Shown: in pieces, positions 43,594 through 52,885 of the stretch | Position numbering within the stretch: position 1 is the first letter of the stretch | Layout of the letters: every line of letters starts with the position of its first letter | Assembly: GCA_964562165.1 (NCBI GenBank) | Contig: CAZLRZ010000001.1 | Location: 17,028-81,027 of the forward strand | DNA length: 64,000 nucleotides | DNA from: JAKQLP01 sp964562165 | GTDB taxonomy: Bacteria > Patescibacteriota > Dojkabacteria > B142 > OLB20 | Direction of reading: 5' to 3' | Notes under the pieces: model-generated | What the model was told of the DNA's origin: nothing | The model's input: the letters and a program-made list of their open reading frames with translations, nothing else | The model's database searches: none | Position numbers and translations under genes: made by a program

Positions 43594-44311
43594 CCTTTTT
43601 CTTGTACAAATAGAATCCGGTTATTATCAAAAATAGGCCGCCTACTACAGCGGAAATACTTCCTGGAGTGTCAAATAGTGCTGTATCCGGAGTTCTGCCA
43701 AAAGTTGGTTTAACCATGTCGGTATAATTTACAGTTGTTGGACTTGCCGTAATGGTTCCCTCTCCAACAATCAAATTCACTCCTTGAGTTGCCACAAGCA
43801 CATTGGTTTGATCGGCTTTCTTTAGACTTGATTCTTGTTTAACTATCGAAAATTCCCCAATACCATCTTTTATAGCCCTGACTTTGATTTTTGCAACAAC
43901 CATATTGGTCAGGGTAGCCGCTCCAGTTTGAGAACTTGCCTCAACCCTGATCAGCCCATTTGCCTTATCAACACTATTAACCGAACTAACAAAAAATGTA
44001 TTCAAATAGTTTATTTGGATATTTTGCACAGTTGTATTAGAATCAACAACTTCAAAAACATTGGTGTCATACGCAATAGTAAATTTTAAGGATTTTATTT
44101 CTTCACTATTACTAAAAACACTAACACTAACATCGGTTTCACTGCCTTTATCCAAACTCACAACATCGGCTTTTAATGAAATACTCCCCCCTGTAACAGG
44201 CGCAGTAATAGTAGGAACCCCGGTAATTGTACCAGCAGGAGGGACAAACGGAATAGTTGGCGATGTAATATCATCAACACCCAACGCTTTTGCTATAGCA
44301 AATAAATTCAT
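43571..44311 (-). CDS. Cohesin-like extracellular domain protein with C-terminal membrane anchor
   Basis: 246 residues. A beta-rich domain (about 45-180) has cohesin-like features: VSVFSNSEEIKSLKFTIAYD, ANGLIRVEASSQTGAATL and VVAKIKVRA. A Thr/Pro linker follows and the protein ends with a helix and basic tail (SAVVGGLFLIITGFYLYKKK). There is no convincing signal peptide at the chosen start, so the true start may lie elsewhere or export is signal-anchor driven. Cohesin folds mediate protein binding, usually to dockerins; I see no dockerin in the window. The gene heads the apbE-pgm-manC operon. Confidence 0.6.
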   Translation of the reverse strand: MNLFAIAKALGVDDITSPTIPFVPPAGTITGVPTITAPVTGGSISLKADVVSLDKGSETDVSVSVFSNSEEIKSLKFTIAYDTNVFEVVDSNTTVQNIQINYLNTFFVSSVNSVDKANGLIRVEASSQTGAATLTNMVVAKIKVRAIKDGIGEFSIVKQESSLKKADQTNVLVATQGVNLIVGEGTITASPTTVNYTDMVKPTFGRTPDTALFDTPGSISAVVGGLFLIITGFYLYKKKDGHDLQR

Positions 44312-44383
44312 AGATAAATTGTGACACGATGGATTTTTTTTGTAAAGTATAATTGAGGATTTAGAATCGGTATATAATTATGA

Positions 44384-44389
44384 TATAAT
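44384..44389 (+). promoter_or_regulatory. -10 box 5 nt before the 44395 gene start
   Basis: TATAAT in the extended form TGATATAAT, then TTAGT, then the ATG. This gives another predicted leaderless start. The extended TG-A- element is the same as that before the ABC adaptor gene and the tRNA-Pro gene. Confidence 0.55.
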
Positions 44390-44394
44390 TTAGT

Positions 44395-44919
44395 ATGAGA
44401 TTGTATGCCAACCCAAAAACAGATAAATATCCAACTATTCGACATATAGACATTATGACTGGGGATAAGCTAGTCGGCACCTTTGATGCAAAAACATCAA
44501 ACGACGGCGCACGGCTTTTTTATCCACCTGAAATTTTAAGTCTTTTTCAGAATGAGTTTGCTTGGTGTTCAGATCTTAAAGTCACGGAACCTTTCTTAAG
44601 ACAGGGATATGGCACACCAACATGGGCGCTAGGAGTTGTTGGAGTTTTAATGTCTAACCCCAGAACATACAATTTCTATACGGTTGATAAAGCCCGAAAT
44701 CCAAAGGAGCCTGAAGGAAATTATACAAATTGGACAACAAATCATATTGAACCTATGTTTGAACTGCTTAGAAAGAAGTTTGGAGTAGAGGCTAACATAT
44801 TATGGGCCACTACATACGCTCATAGGAATCATTTTTTTTGGCAAGCTTTGGGGGATCCTCAAGAAAGGACTTTTTTAAGAAAAAATTTTGAGAATGGCCA
44901 TTTTTATTTAGATATTTAG
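44395..44919 (+). CDS. Hypothetical protein, possibly GNAT-like
   Basis: 174 residues, soluble, unrecognised. The segment DLKVTEPFLRQGYGTPTWAL has the look of a GNAT motif A (basic residue then GxG after a beta-strand), and the C-terminal part (HRNHFFWQALGDPQ) would match the late GNAT element in outline. The evidence is thin and I do not assign a function. The gene has its own strong promoter and stands alone between two opposite-strand groups. Confidence 0.55.
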   Translation: MRLYANPKTDKYPTIRHIDIMTGDKLVGTFDAKTSNDGARLFYPPEILSLFQNEFAWCSDLKVTEPFLRQGYGTPTWALGVVGVLMSNPRTYNFYTVDKARNPKEPEGNYTNWTTNHIEPMFELLRKKFGVEANILWATTYAHRNHFFWQALGDPQERTFLRKNFENGHFYLDI

Positions 44920-44978
44920 TAATAATTTATACATTGATGTTTAATGTTGTATAATCAGCTATATCAATTCAGCAAATC

Positions 44979-45512
44979 ATGAATAAAAACACATTGATTT
45001 TTGCTATTGGACTTATCCCCCTAATTCTCTTAATAGCTCTTGTGGTAATTGTTCTTAATAGGAACAACTTAAATAATAGTGATGTTGAACAAATATTAAT
45101 TTCTCCATCGGCTACTATTCAAAATACTCAAACTGCTATTATCGAAGAAACTCCACAAGAGGTGCTTGAAAAGTTTTTCCGATACATTAACGAAGACAAA
45201 ATAAATTTAGCTCTTGATATTCTTAGTGAAAAACTAGTCGGGAACGATCCTCCACAGCTGAATTCGACTTTACAAGCTTATGGCGTCACTTTTAACCACT
45301 GGGAAAGTGTTGAATTGACTAAAGTTGATCTTATCGAAGACCTTTCAAATTCTAATACCGCTATTTTTTTAGTTGATTTTGATTTGAAGTTTAAGCCCAA
45401 TGTTAGCGAACCTGTATATAATGAAGGTCAAAACACTAGATTTATCACTCTTGAAAAAACAGAAGAATTGAATAGTATTTGGGAAATCACTTCAATTGCG
45501 ACTTCTTTTTAG
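44979..45512 (+). CDS. Membrane-anchored protein, NTF2/DUF4878-like
   Basis: 177 residues. A single N-terminal helix (FAIGLIPLILLIALVVIVL) is followed by a linker with Thr/Gln, then a domain beginning ETPQEVLEKFFRYINEDKIN that has the alpha-plus-beta pattern of small NTF2-like extracytoplasmic domains. Likely an exported, membrane-tethered protein. Function unknown. A TATAAT box lies about 20 bp before the start. Its last codons overlap the convergent glyA gene by 4 bp. Confidence 0.6.
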   Translation: MNKNTLIFAIGLIPLILLIALVVIVLNRNNLNNSDVEQILISPSATIQNTQTAIIEETPQEVLEKFFRYINEDKINLALDILSEKLVGNDPPQLNSTLQAYGVTFNHWESVELTKVDLIEDLSNSNTAIFLVDFDLKFKPNVSEPVYNEGQNTRFITLEKTEELNSIWEITSIATSF

Positions 45513-46867
45513 AATCCGACCGGGAACTTTAAGCATAATTCCTCAACTTCTTTTTTGGTGGAAATTATCACGGGAGAACTTTTTACTTGTTCCTGAAAAG
45601 CCTCAAAATCCATTCCCGCCCATTGTTTAACTTCTTCGACAACATTGTTGATCCATTTTGCAATTAAAAGCATCTCAGCCTTTCCTAACCCCCTAGTTGT
45701 TATTGATGGAGTACCTAGTCGAATAGCAGATGGATCGGCTGGGGAACGTTTTTCACCCGGCATTGTATTCATATTACAAACTAAGCCCGCAAAATTTAAA
45801 GCTCTAGCTGTGTATTTGCCAAAAATCCCCTTTTTTGTCATGTCTATTAAGATTAAATGCTTGTCAGTTCCGCCTGTTAACAAATCAAAGCCATAGCTAC
45901 TTAAGGCCTCGGCTAATGCTTTTGCATTATCTATTACGGCTTTTGCATAAAGTTTAAAATCATCCTGTAAAGCTTCACCTAGGCCAACGCAAATTCCGGC
46001 GATATTATTGTTGAAGGGGCCACCTTGAAGCCCTGGCAATACTCCTTTGTTAATTTTTTTAATTAAATCGCTTCGACCTAAGATTATTGCTCCTCGACCT
46101 GATCGCAAAGTTTTATGAGTTGTCATAGTGACAATATCAGCAATCCCAACGGGTGAATTCAAAACAGAAGCGGCAATTAATCCGGCTTCATGGGCAATAT
46201 CGGCCATATATAGAGCGCCAACAGAATCTGCAATGGCTTTCATTTTTTTATAATCAATATCTCTAGGATATGCAGTCCCACCGGTAATTATTAAATTAGG
46301 CTTGTACTTATTTGCCAATTCCTGAATTTGATCATAATCAAAAAGATGGGTTTTCGGGTCGGTTTTATACTGAACAATGTTATACAATCTTGAAGAAATG
46401 TTTACTTTTTTTGTACCACCTAGGTAAACTTCGCTTGAAGTTTCACCCTTGTCTTTAGCGGGAGAATATGACCAGCCATGTGACAAGTGGCCACCATCGG
46501 GCAAGTACATCGATAGGATCGTTGATCCAGGAGGCAACACTCCTAAATATACAGCAATATTAGCATTACTTCCGGCTAATGCCTGAACGTTTACTGACCA
46601 ATCGGCTGGTAAATTAAAAAGCTTTTTTGCTCTTTCCATAGCTAAGGATTCTAGCGCATCAACATATTCATTACCTTCGTAATATCTAGCTCCCACATTG
46701 CCTTCTGAATATTTTTGCATAAATATTGACCCAACGGCTTCTCTGACTGCCGGACTAAATATGTTTTCGGATGGAATTAAAGACAAGTTTGTACGCTGTC
46801 TATTGGCTTCTTTGTCAATTAAATCGGCTACTTCATGGTCTTGTTCGGAAAGTTTTTTTGTATTCAT
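45509..46867 (-). CDS. glyA: Serine hydroxymethyltransferase
   Basis: 452 residues. LIPSENIFSPAVREAVGS, KYSEGNVGARYYEGNEYVD, HLSHGWSYSPA, YMADIAHEAGLIAA and the PLP lysine in VTMTTHKTLRSGRGA are all present. The enzyme converts serine plus THF to glycine plus methylene-THF, which feeds thymidylate and, through FolD, formyl-THF. It is slightly longer than the usual 415-430 residues. Divergent from the amine-oxidase-like gene. Confidence 0.96.
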   Translation of the reverse strand: MNTKKLSEQDHEVADLIDKEANRQRTNLSLIPSENIFSPAVREAVGSIFMQKYSEGNVGARYYEGNEYVDALESLAMERAKKLFNLPADWSVNVQALAGSNANIAVYLGVLPPGSTILSMYLPDGGHLSHGWSYSPAKDKGETSSEVYLGGTKKVNISSRLYNIVQYKTDPKTHLFDYDQIQELANKYKPNLIITGGTAYPRDIDYKKMKAIADSVGALYMADIAHEAGLIAASVLNSPVGIADIVTMTTHKTLRSGRGAIILGRSDLIKKINKGVLPGLQGGPFNNNIAGICVGLGEALQDDFKLYAKAVIDNAKALAEALSSYGFDLLTGGTDKHLILIDMTKKGIFGKYTARALNFAGLVCNMNTMPGEKRSPADPSAIRLGTPSITTRGLGKAEMLLIAKWINNVVEEVKQWAGMDFEAFQEQVKSSPVIISTKKEVEELCLKFPVGF

Positions 46868-46936
46868 TGTAAATTTTGTAAACTATAGATTATGATATGA
46901 TATGATTCTTTACGAAGCAAATTTTAATCTTAAATA

Positions 46937-48268
46937 ATGATGCAGAATTCAAAATCTCTATCCATAGGTATAATTGGTGGCGGAATTTTAGGTCTAACAT
47001 TAGCTCACAAATTATCTAAGAACGGCTTTGACGTCACCATTATTGAAAAGTCACCTGAAGTTGGCGGCCTTGCCTCTGGATTAAAAATTGAAAATCAACA
47101 TATAGAAAAATTTTACCACCACTTTTTTAAAAGCGACATAGATTTACAAAATTTACTTGAGGAATTAGGACTAAAAGACACTATTGAGTGGATCCCCAGC
47201 AAAATGGGCTTATTTGATGGAGTAAAACTTCTATCTTTTTCATCAGCATTAGATATCTTAACTTTCCCTAAACTAAACATATTTAATAGATTTAGACTCG
47301 GATTTGTCAGCTTTTATCTACAAAAGACCAATAACATCAAGCAATTTGAGAAATGGACCGCTTATGATTGGTGCAATAAGTATTTTGGCAAAACTGTAAC
47401 AGATGTAATGTGGAAGCCTTTATTAGAATCCAAATTTGAAGGCGAATACAAAAACATTGCTATGACTTGGTTCTGGACTAGAATCCACGATAGATCAAGC
47501 TCAAGGGACTTCCCAACCAAAGATGAAAAGCTCGGATATATCGAAGGAAGCTTCCACACTTTAATTTCAGCACTTGAGAAATCCATATTAGAAAATGGCG
47601 GGAATATATTTAAAAACTCAACAATAACAGGTTATTCAAGGATTAAAGATCAACATAAGATTGGATTTACAGACGGAATCAATAAGAAAATCGAAAAGAA
47701 GTTTGATATTGTAGTTTCGACAATACCACCAAAGTTTTTTATTCAGCTTTTTAATCCACCCAAAAAATTTGCCGAGAAATTAAAGAAAATTAAATTTATT
47801 GGTGCATATTGTTTCATCCTTACATTAAAGACAGGGCTTAGTAAGTATTACTGGACAAGCGTTAACGACACTTCAGCTCCATTTGTGGCTTTAGTTGAAC
47901 ATACAAATTTAATTTCCAAATCAAAATTTAATGGCAAATCGATAGTTTATCTTGGTAAATATACGAATGTTAATTCCGAATTATTTAAAGCTACTAAAGA
48001 AGAATTATTAGAAAAATGTATAAATTATTTGAAAAAGATTAAACCCGATTTCGATTATCAGACTATCGAATCCGTGGAATTCTTCAAAGCTCCTGAAGCT
48101 CAGCATATTGCAACAACCGACTTCGAAATACTATCATATAAATCAGGGCAAAAAGGACTACTTTTTGCTCATTTCGCTCAGATCTTCCCCCACGATCGAG
48201 GCACAAATTATGCAATTGCCCAAGCAAATGAAATATTTAATTTAATAGATTCTAATAAATGGAAATAA
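46937..48268 (+). CDS. FAD-dependent amine oxidase/protoporphyrinogen-oxidase-like protein
   Basis: 443 residues. The Rossmann motif GIIGGGILGLTLAHKLSKNG with VTIIEKSPEVGGLASGL opens the protein, and a C-terminal FAD-contact region (FAHFAQIFPHDRGTNYAIAQ) closes it. The family includes amine oxidases, desaturases and UDP-galactopyranose-mutase-like enzymes often found near polysaccharide genes; I cannot name the substrate. It overlaps the DUF2298 gene by 10 bp, suggesting a link to surface glycan or lipid synthesis. Confidence 0.82.
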   Translation: MMQNSKSLSIGIIGGGILGLTLAHKLSKNGFDVTIIEKSPEVGGLASGLKIENQHIEKFYHHFFKSDIDLQNLLEELGLKDTIEWIPSKMGLFDGVKLLSFSSALDILTFPKLNIFNRFRLGFVSFYLQKTNNIKQFEKWTAYDWCNKYFGKTVTDVMWKPLLESKFEGEYKNIAMTWFWTRIHDRSSSRDFPTKDEKLGYIEGSFHTLISALEKSILENGGNIFKNSTITGYSRIKDQHKIGFTDGINKKIEKKFDIVVSTIPPKFFIQLFNPPKKFAEKLKKIKFIGAYCFILTLKTGLSKYYWTSVNDTSAPFVALVEHTNLISKSKFNGKSIVYLGKYTNVNSELFKATKEELLEKCINYLKKIKPDFDYQTIESVEFFKAPEAQHIATTDFEILSYKSGQKGLLFAHFAQIFPHDRGTNYAIAQANEIFNLIDSNKWK

Positions 48269-49315
48269 AATATACGATTATCTGGTATTTGATTTTCTTG
48301 TGTTTTAACGTTATTGGGCTTGGTTTTGCAGAAAAATATTTCAGAAAGTGGTTTGATAAAGGCTATGCCGTTTCAAAATTTATCGGCTTCTTTATTAGTG
48401 GAATCGCATTGTGGATATTGAGTTCCATCAAGCTGGTCCCCTTTAATGAATGGAGCACCATAATCGTTTTCGTCCTTCTATTGGGCTTTTCAGGGTATCG
48501 ACTTTCAAAAGGCAAATTCAAGTTTACAAAGACAATGCTAAAAGAAGAATTAATCTTCTTGGCAATTTTTATGGTTTGGAATTTGATCAAATCTACAAAT
48601 TCACAAATAGAAGGAACCGAAAAGTTTATGAACATTGCCTTTATGAATTCCATCAGTAGGTCAGAATTTATGCCTCCTTCGGATATGTGGTTTGCCGGAT
48701 CATCAATCAATTACTACTATATTGGGCATTATTTATTTACTTTTGTTGCAAAACTTGGGGCAATTCCCGTTTCCTTCGCCTATAATTTTGCTTTAAATAC
48801 AATCATCGCCTACGGCTTCATTTTGAGTTTTGCAATTATCTACCAACTAACAAAAGGATCATTGAAAAAGTGGTCGGTGGTGATTGCGATTATGGGAGCT
48901 ACATTAATCTGCTTTGGAGGAAACTTACATTATATATATAAATTACTCGAAGCATTTTTTAACGGACAAAACTTCACATATTGGTTCCCCGATGCAACAA
49001 GGACAATTCCCTTTGTTATAAACGAATTCCCTGCTTATTCAATTATATTAGGAGATTTGCACGGTCACTTTCTTGGTTTCCCCTTTCTATTAATGCTTAT
49101 AGCCTTTCTATATAACATCTGGAATACAAAGTTTAATTCAAAAAAGAGGCTCGAAATGATGCTCTTTTTATCTATTCCTGTTGTGGCCTTGTACGGAATC
49201 AATAGCTGGGACTTTATTACCGCAAACTTTCTATTCCTTTTAATAAATTTTGCTCAATTTTTGATGTTTGATGCCCCCCTTAGAAGCAAATTAATTACAT
49301 TCTTAATTTTAGAAA
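48259..49315 (+). CDS. DUF2298/YYY-motif membrane protein, N-terminal part (interrupted by gap 1)
   Basis: Multi-pass membrane protein. The segment MPPSDMWFAGSSINYYYIGH contains the YYY motif that names the family (DUF2298, also known as chlor_Arch_YYY), and AYSIILGDLHGHFLGFPFLL follows. These proteins resemble large membrane glycosyltransferases, but none of their activities is known to me. The frame runs into a 100-N gap. If the gap is removed along with one copy of the 55-bp flanking duplication, it joins the frame at 49416 to give about 706 residues in one reading frame. Confidence 0.85.
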
Positions 49316-49415
49316 NNNNNNNNNNNNNNNNNNNNNNNNNNNNNNNNNNNNNNNNNNNNNNNNNNNNNNNNNNNNNNNNNNNNNNNNNNNNNNNNNNNNN
49401 NNNNNNNNNNNNNNN
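49316..49415. other. Assembly gap 1 (100 N) flanked by identical 55-bp sequences
   Basis: Exactly 100 N. The 55 bases before it (49261-49315) are identical to the 55 bases after it (49416-49470). Both copies encode the same peptide in the frame of the interrupted gene. This looks like two contigs that share an end k-mer and were joined with a default gap, not a real repeat. Confidence 0.95.
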
Positions 49416-50534
49416 TTGATGTTTGATGCCCCCCTTAGAAGCAAATTAATTACATTCTTAATTTTAGAAACGACATTATTACTCCCTGGCTTAATCGTTA
49501 TGTCACCCTACTTTTCCAACTTCAAGCCGGCAGTTGGCGGACTTGGGATTGTCCCTTTAAATTCTCCAAGAGATATGAAGGAGTGGATTCTAATGTGGGG
49601 AGCTCAGCTATTCATTTTATTAAGCGTTGGGATTTCTTATCTAACCTTAATAAAGGCCAAAGGACTAAGTATTGCCAAACATATAAGGACTTTAATTAAA
49701 GAAAACGACACTGCCATTTTCGCATTTCTTTTAGGACTAGCAGCTTTTGCCTTAATCATAGGGGTCGAGATTTTTTATGTAAAAGATCTTTTTGACAAAT
49801 CAAACCCGCCATATTTTAGGACTAATACCGTTTTCAAATTCTACTTTGCAGCCTGGCCAATGTTTTTCATTTCTTGCTTCTATTTTGTAAACGCCTTATT
49901 AAAAAAGCTATATACCACGCCTATTAAAAGCGGATTTTTAATGATGGCCATAAACTCCTTAGTGGTTTTAATAATTTTCATATCATCATTTTCATATATT
50001 TTCGAAGCCCTAGGTGATTTTTACTCATTCTTCAAATTCGATGATGGCAAAAGCTTTTCGTTTGAACAACTCATAAATGGAGATAAAACATTAAAACTAT
50101 ACGACACTATGGATGGCAATGCCTATATTAAAAGGCTTTATCCGGAGGACTACGATATGATTTCCTGGTTAAACACAAATGTTAAGGGACAACACAATAT
50201 CGTTGAGGCTGTTGGCGATGCCTATACCTACTATTGCAGAATCTCTGCCAATACAGGACTTACGACGATCATAGGATGGCCCACCCACGAATGGCAATGG
50301 AGATCAAACATTGATGAAATTAATGCTCGTAAAGATGAAGTGAAAACTTTGTACACAACAAAATTAGAAGAAGAATTTAATAAAGTAATAAAAAAGTACA
50401 GCATTGAATATATTGTAGTCGGAGACAAAGAAAGGGAAACCTATTCTGATTTAGATACATATCTAATTAAAAAGCTCTGTAAAGAGGAATTTAGATCGAG
50501 CAACTCAGTGATTTACAGCTGTAAAGCAATCTAG
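49416..50534 (+). CDS. DUF2298/YYY-motif membrane protein, C-terminal part
   Basis: Continues the membrane protein after gap 1. It has several further helices, then a soluble extracytoplasmic end with DMISWLNTNVKGQHNIVEAV and TGLTTIIGWPTHEWQWRSNI, features of the DUF2298 C-terminal region. VVGDKERETYSDLD and a final LCKEEFRSSNSVIYSC segment close the protein. The first 18 codons duplicate those before the gap. The 3' end overlaps the convergent folD gene by 30 bp. Confidence 0.85.
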   Translation: MMFDAPLRSKLITFLILETTLLLPGLIVMSPYFSNFKPAVGGLGIVPLNSPRDMKEWILMWGAQLFILLSVGISYLTLIKAKGLSIAKHIRTLIKENDTAIFAFLLGLAAFALIIGVEIFYVKDLFDKSNPPYFRTNTVFKFYFAAWPMFFISCFYFVNALLKKLYTTPIKSGFLMMAINSLVVLIIFISSFSYIFEALGDFYSFFKFDDGKSFSFEQLINGDKTLKLYDTMDGNAYIKRLYPEDYDMISWLNTNVKGQHNIVEAVGDAYTYYCRISANTGLTTIIGWPTHEWQWRSNIDEINARKDEVKTLYTTKLEEEFNKVIKKYSIEYIVVGDKERETYSDLDTYLIKKLCKEEFRSSNSVIYSCKAI

Positions 50535-51356
50535 CGTGTTGTTTAAAAGGAAGGCTACTCCTAGTGGGCCAATTCCATTTGGCACGGGTGATAAATATGC
50601 TACGTTCTCATTTAACTGATCAAAGCGCACATCGCCTTCGACAATTTTGCCAACCTTATTAAAGCCAGCGTCTATTAATACGACATCCTTTTTGAATAGA
50701 GAATAATCTAATGGAATCTTGGATCCTGTTCCTAAAACAATAATGTCAGCCGATGGAACGAAGTCGTTAATATTCTTAGTCTTAGTATGCACCATAGTTA
50801 TTGTTGCATTATATTTATTCAAAACACCTAAAAGGGGCTTCCCGATTATTAAAGATCTATTTGCAATTAAAATATTTTTGCCTTCTAGGAATTCTTTTAA
50901 TGAAAGATTATCTTTTGCAGCAATATATTCAAAAACAAACATTATCCCTCTGACTGTAGCAGGGATTAGGCTTAAATCTCCGTGGAAAATATTCCCTAAA
51001 GTCTTTGGATTTAAACCATCCACGTCCTTTTCAACAGGTATTAAAGGAAAGATTTTTTCAGTATCAATATTAGGAGCGGGTAACTGGATTATTATTCCGT
51101 CAACATTTTTATCTTGGGCAAGTCCTTCAACTAAGGCAAATATTTCTTCGGTCGTAGAGGATTTATATGAATGCACAATTACATCAATACCTAAAAATTC
51201 TCCGGCGGCCTTTTTTTTGTTTACATAGACTTGACTAGCCTCATTCTCACCAACGAATACAATATCTAGCCTTGGCCTTCTGGACAAAGATTGTACTGCG
51301 GGCTTGAGCTCGGATAATAGCTTTTCTGACAATTCTGTTCCGTTTATTATTTCCAT
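50505..51356 (-). CDS. folD: FolD, methylene-THF dehydrogenase/cyclohydrolase
   Basis: 283 residues from ATG 51356 (MEIINGTELSEKLLSEL); a frame extension of 7 codons upstream is unlikely because a TATATT box sits 5 nt before this ATG. VYVNKKKAAGEFLGIDV includes the catalytic lysine region, GIIIQLPAPN and EKDVDGLNPKTLGNI are typical, and the NADP-binding segment reads NRSLIIGKPLLGVL. It links methylene-THF to formyl-THF. The usual PCTPxG reads PATVRG, a modest deviation. Confidence 0.93.
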   Translation of the reverse strand: MEIINGTELSEKLLSELKPAVQSLSRRPRLDIVFVGENEASQVYVNKKKAAGEFLGIDVIVHSYKSSTTEEIFALVEGLAQDKNVDGIIIQLPAPNIDTEKIFPLIPVEKDVDGLNPKTLGNIFHGDLSLIPATVRGIMFVFEYIAAKDNLSLKEFLEGKNILIANRSLIIGKPLLGVLNKYNATITMVHTKTKNINDFVPSADIIVLGTGSKIPLDYSLFKKDVVLIDAGFNKVGKIVEGDVRFDQLNENVAYLSPVPNGIGPLGVAFLLNNTLDCFTAVNH

Positions 51357-51361
51357 ACTTG

Positions 51362-51367
51362 AATATA
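51362..51367 (-). promoter_or_regulatory. -10 box 5 nt before the folD start
   Basis: Minus strand TATATT, then CAAGT, then ATG at 51356. The position supports the shorter FolD start and another leaderless transcript. AT-rich context limits confidence. Confidence 0.4.
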
Positions 51368-51417
51368 ATAATACCAATTGCTAAACTAATAAATATTTCA
51401 CTCGTTAATTATACCAA

Positions 51418-52869
51418 ATGGCTAGGAAAATTAGCATCGCTATTGCCCCAAAAAGAATTTTGACCATAAACTTGCCAGATAGAGAGACTTTTAAAGATCC
51501 AGCCCAATTCGCCATAAACTCTTTGGATTTTATTGGCAGAAATTTTTCAATCTTTATTACTCTTTTTTTGTTCTTACTACCAAGCTTAAAAGCGGAATAT
51601 TCATATCCATTTTTGACTATAGGGATTTACGCCATAGCAATAATTTTGGTTTTGGTTCAGATTTTAAGAATAATTAATGTTAAGGGTCCCCATTTTTTGT
51701 CTATCCCCTTTGATATACCCCTACTCATTTTTACAACATTTATTGCCCTGTCGTTTTTCTATAACACTGCAATTGCAAGGTCGAATAATAATATTTGGGG
51801 CGGATTAGGATTAAGCGCCATCTCAGGAGTGTCCATTATTGCGCTCTCTTTGATCTATTACTTCTTTTATATCAACAATCAAAGTAGTTCAAGGATCCGC
51901 AACTTAATCAGCGCCTTTAAATGGTCCCCACTAGTTTCGTTTATATCCATCATTGTTTTCAATTTGCAGATTAGTCCTGCAGTAATTGATTTATTTTCAA
52001 TTATTTTCCCGGCTCAGTTGATCTGGACTCTTTATGTTCACTTTTCTAATAAATCTAAACCCAAGATCGATTTTTTAAATATCCTTAACTTGTTAATCAG
52101 TTTGTTCTGTCTTCTTTACTTTTACAATCCAATAAACCTTTTAATAAACGTCATTTCATTATTAGTTATTTTTATAACTTTAATCGTTTTGAAGCGAGAT
52201 GAATTAGCAAAGATGTTCAAGAATTTAGACAAAAGCTACAAATCAATATACGAAAGGATCCAAAGTAACTTCAATCTAAGTTTGCTCCTCTTGGTTTTTG
52301 TTCTGATTTCTATTGGAACATATTTATTATTGAAAAATCCAAACTACCCAGGATTTAACCTTAATGCCTTATCCGACCTTTCAGGCGTCAGCTTATTCTT
52401 TGGCAAAGGACTTTTGTTTAAATCTTCAATGCCACTATTCTTTCAATTTATATATGTCTATGGAATTGTTCCTTTAATTTCATTAGTTTACTTAGGATTT
52501 CTATTTACAAAATTTACACTATCAGTTTTAAAAGATCTTAAGAACTCCCAAGCCAGAGTGCTTTTAAAGACCTTAGTCGTTTTAATAATCAGTATATTTT
52601 TATTCCTATTGCTTTCTTCTTCAATTTCAATATTCCCAATATTCTTAATAGTTGGTGCGGGTTCTTTCATTTTACTAATTGCTAAAATGTTTCTTAAAAA
52701 TGGCAAAGAATTCAATTTCTCCTCAATTCCTCACTCTTTTGAAAGCCTGTCTGAAGATCGGGCATATTTTCTAAAAATCTTTAGAATAATTTTAGTCGTC
52801 TTGTTGATTTTATTTTCAATAAATTTGTTAAGTTCTTTAAATTATATTAATATTTTTATTAATGCTTAA
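51418..52869 (+). CDS. Multi-pass membrane protein, O-antigen-ligase-like by appearance
   Basis: 483 residues with roughly 11-12 hydrophobic segments and a soluble N-terminus of about 45 residues. The general layout (helices, a longer loop near PNYPGFNLNALSDLSGVSLF, more helices) recalls Wzy/WaaL-type polymerases and ligases of CPR surface loci, but I see no diagnostic motif. It starts the run of surface protein genes and may act on their glycans (inference only). Confidence 0.6.
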   Translation: MARKISIAIAPKRILTINLPDRETFKDPAQFAINSLDFIGRNFSIFITLFLFLLPSLKAEYSYPFLTIGIYAIAIILVLVQILRIINVKGPHFLSIPFDIPLLIFTTFIALSFFYNTAIARSNNNIWGGLGLSAISGVSIIALSLIYYFFYINNQSSSRIRNLISAFKWSPLVSFISIIVFNLQISPAVIDLFSIIFPAQLIWTLYVHFSNKSKPKIDFLNILNLLISLFCLLYFYNPINLLINVISLLVIFITLIVLKRDELAKMFKNLDKSYKSIYERIQSNFNLSLLLLVFVLISIGTYLLLKNPNYPGFNLNALSDLSGVSLFFGKGLLFKSSMPLFFQFIYVYGIVPLISLVYLGFLFTKFTLSVLKDLKNSQARVLLKTLVVLIISIFLFLLLSSSISIFPIFLIVGAGSFILLIAKMFLKNGKEFNFSSIPHSFESLSEDRAYFLKIFRIILVVLLILFSINLLSSLNYINIFINA

Positions 52870-52885
52870 ATAATTAGCAAATTTA

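Noticed and set aside
43571..44311. TGAATLT in the cohesin-like protein as an ApbE flavinylation site
   Set aside because: It resembles SGATxT motifs only with a shift, and the segment fits a normal cohesin beta-strand. No other support beyond gene adjacency.
49261..49470. 55-bp direct repeat as a genuine duplication or mobile-element target site
   Set aside because: The copies end exactly at a default 100-N gap, and the same length occurs at gap 2; an assembly cause explains both.
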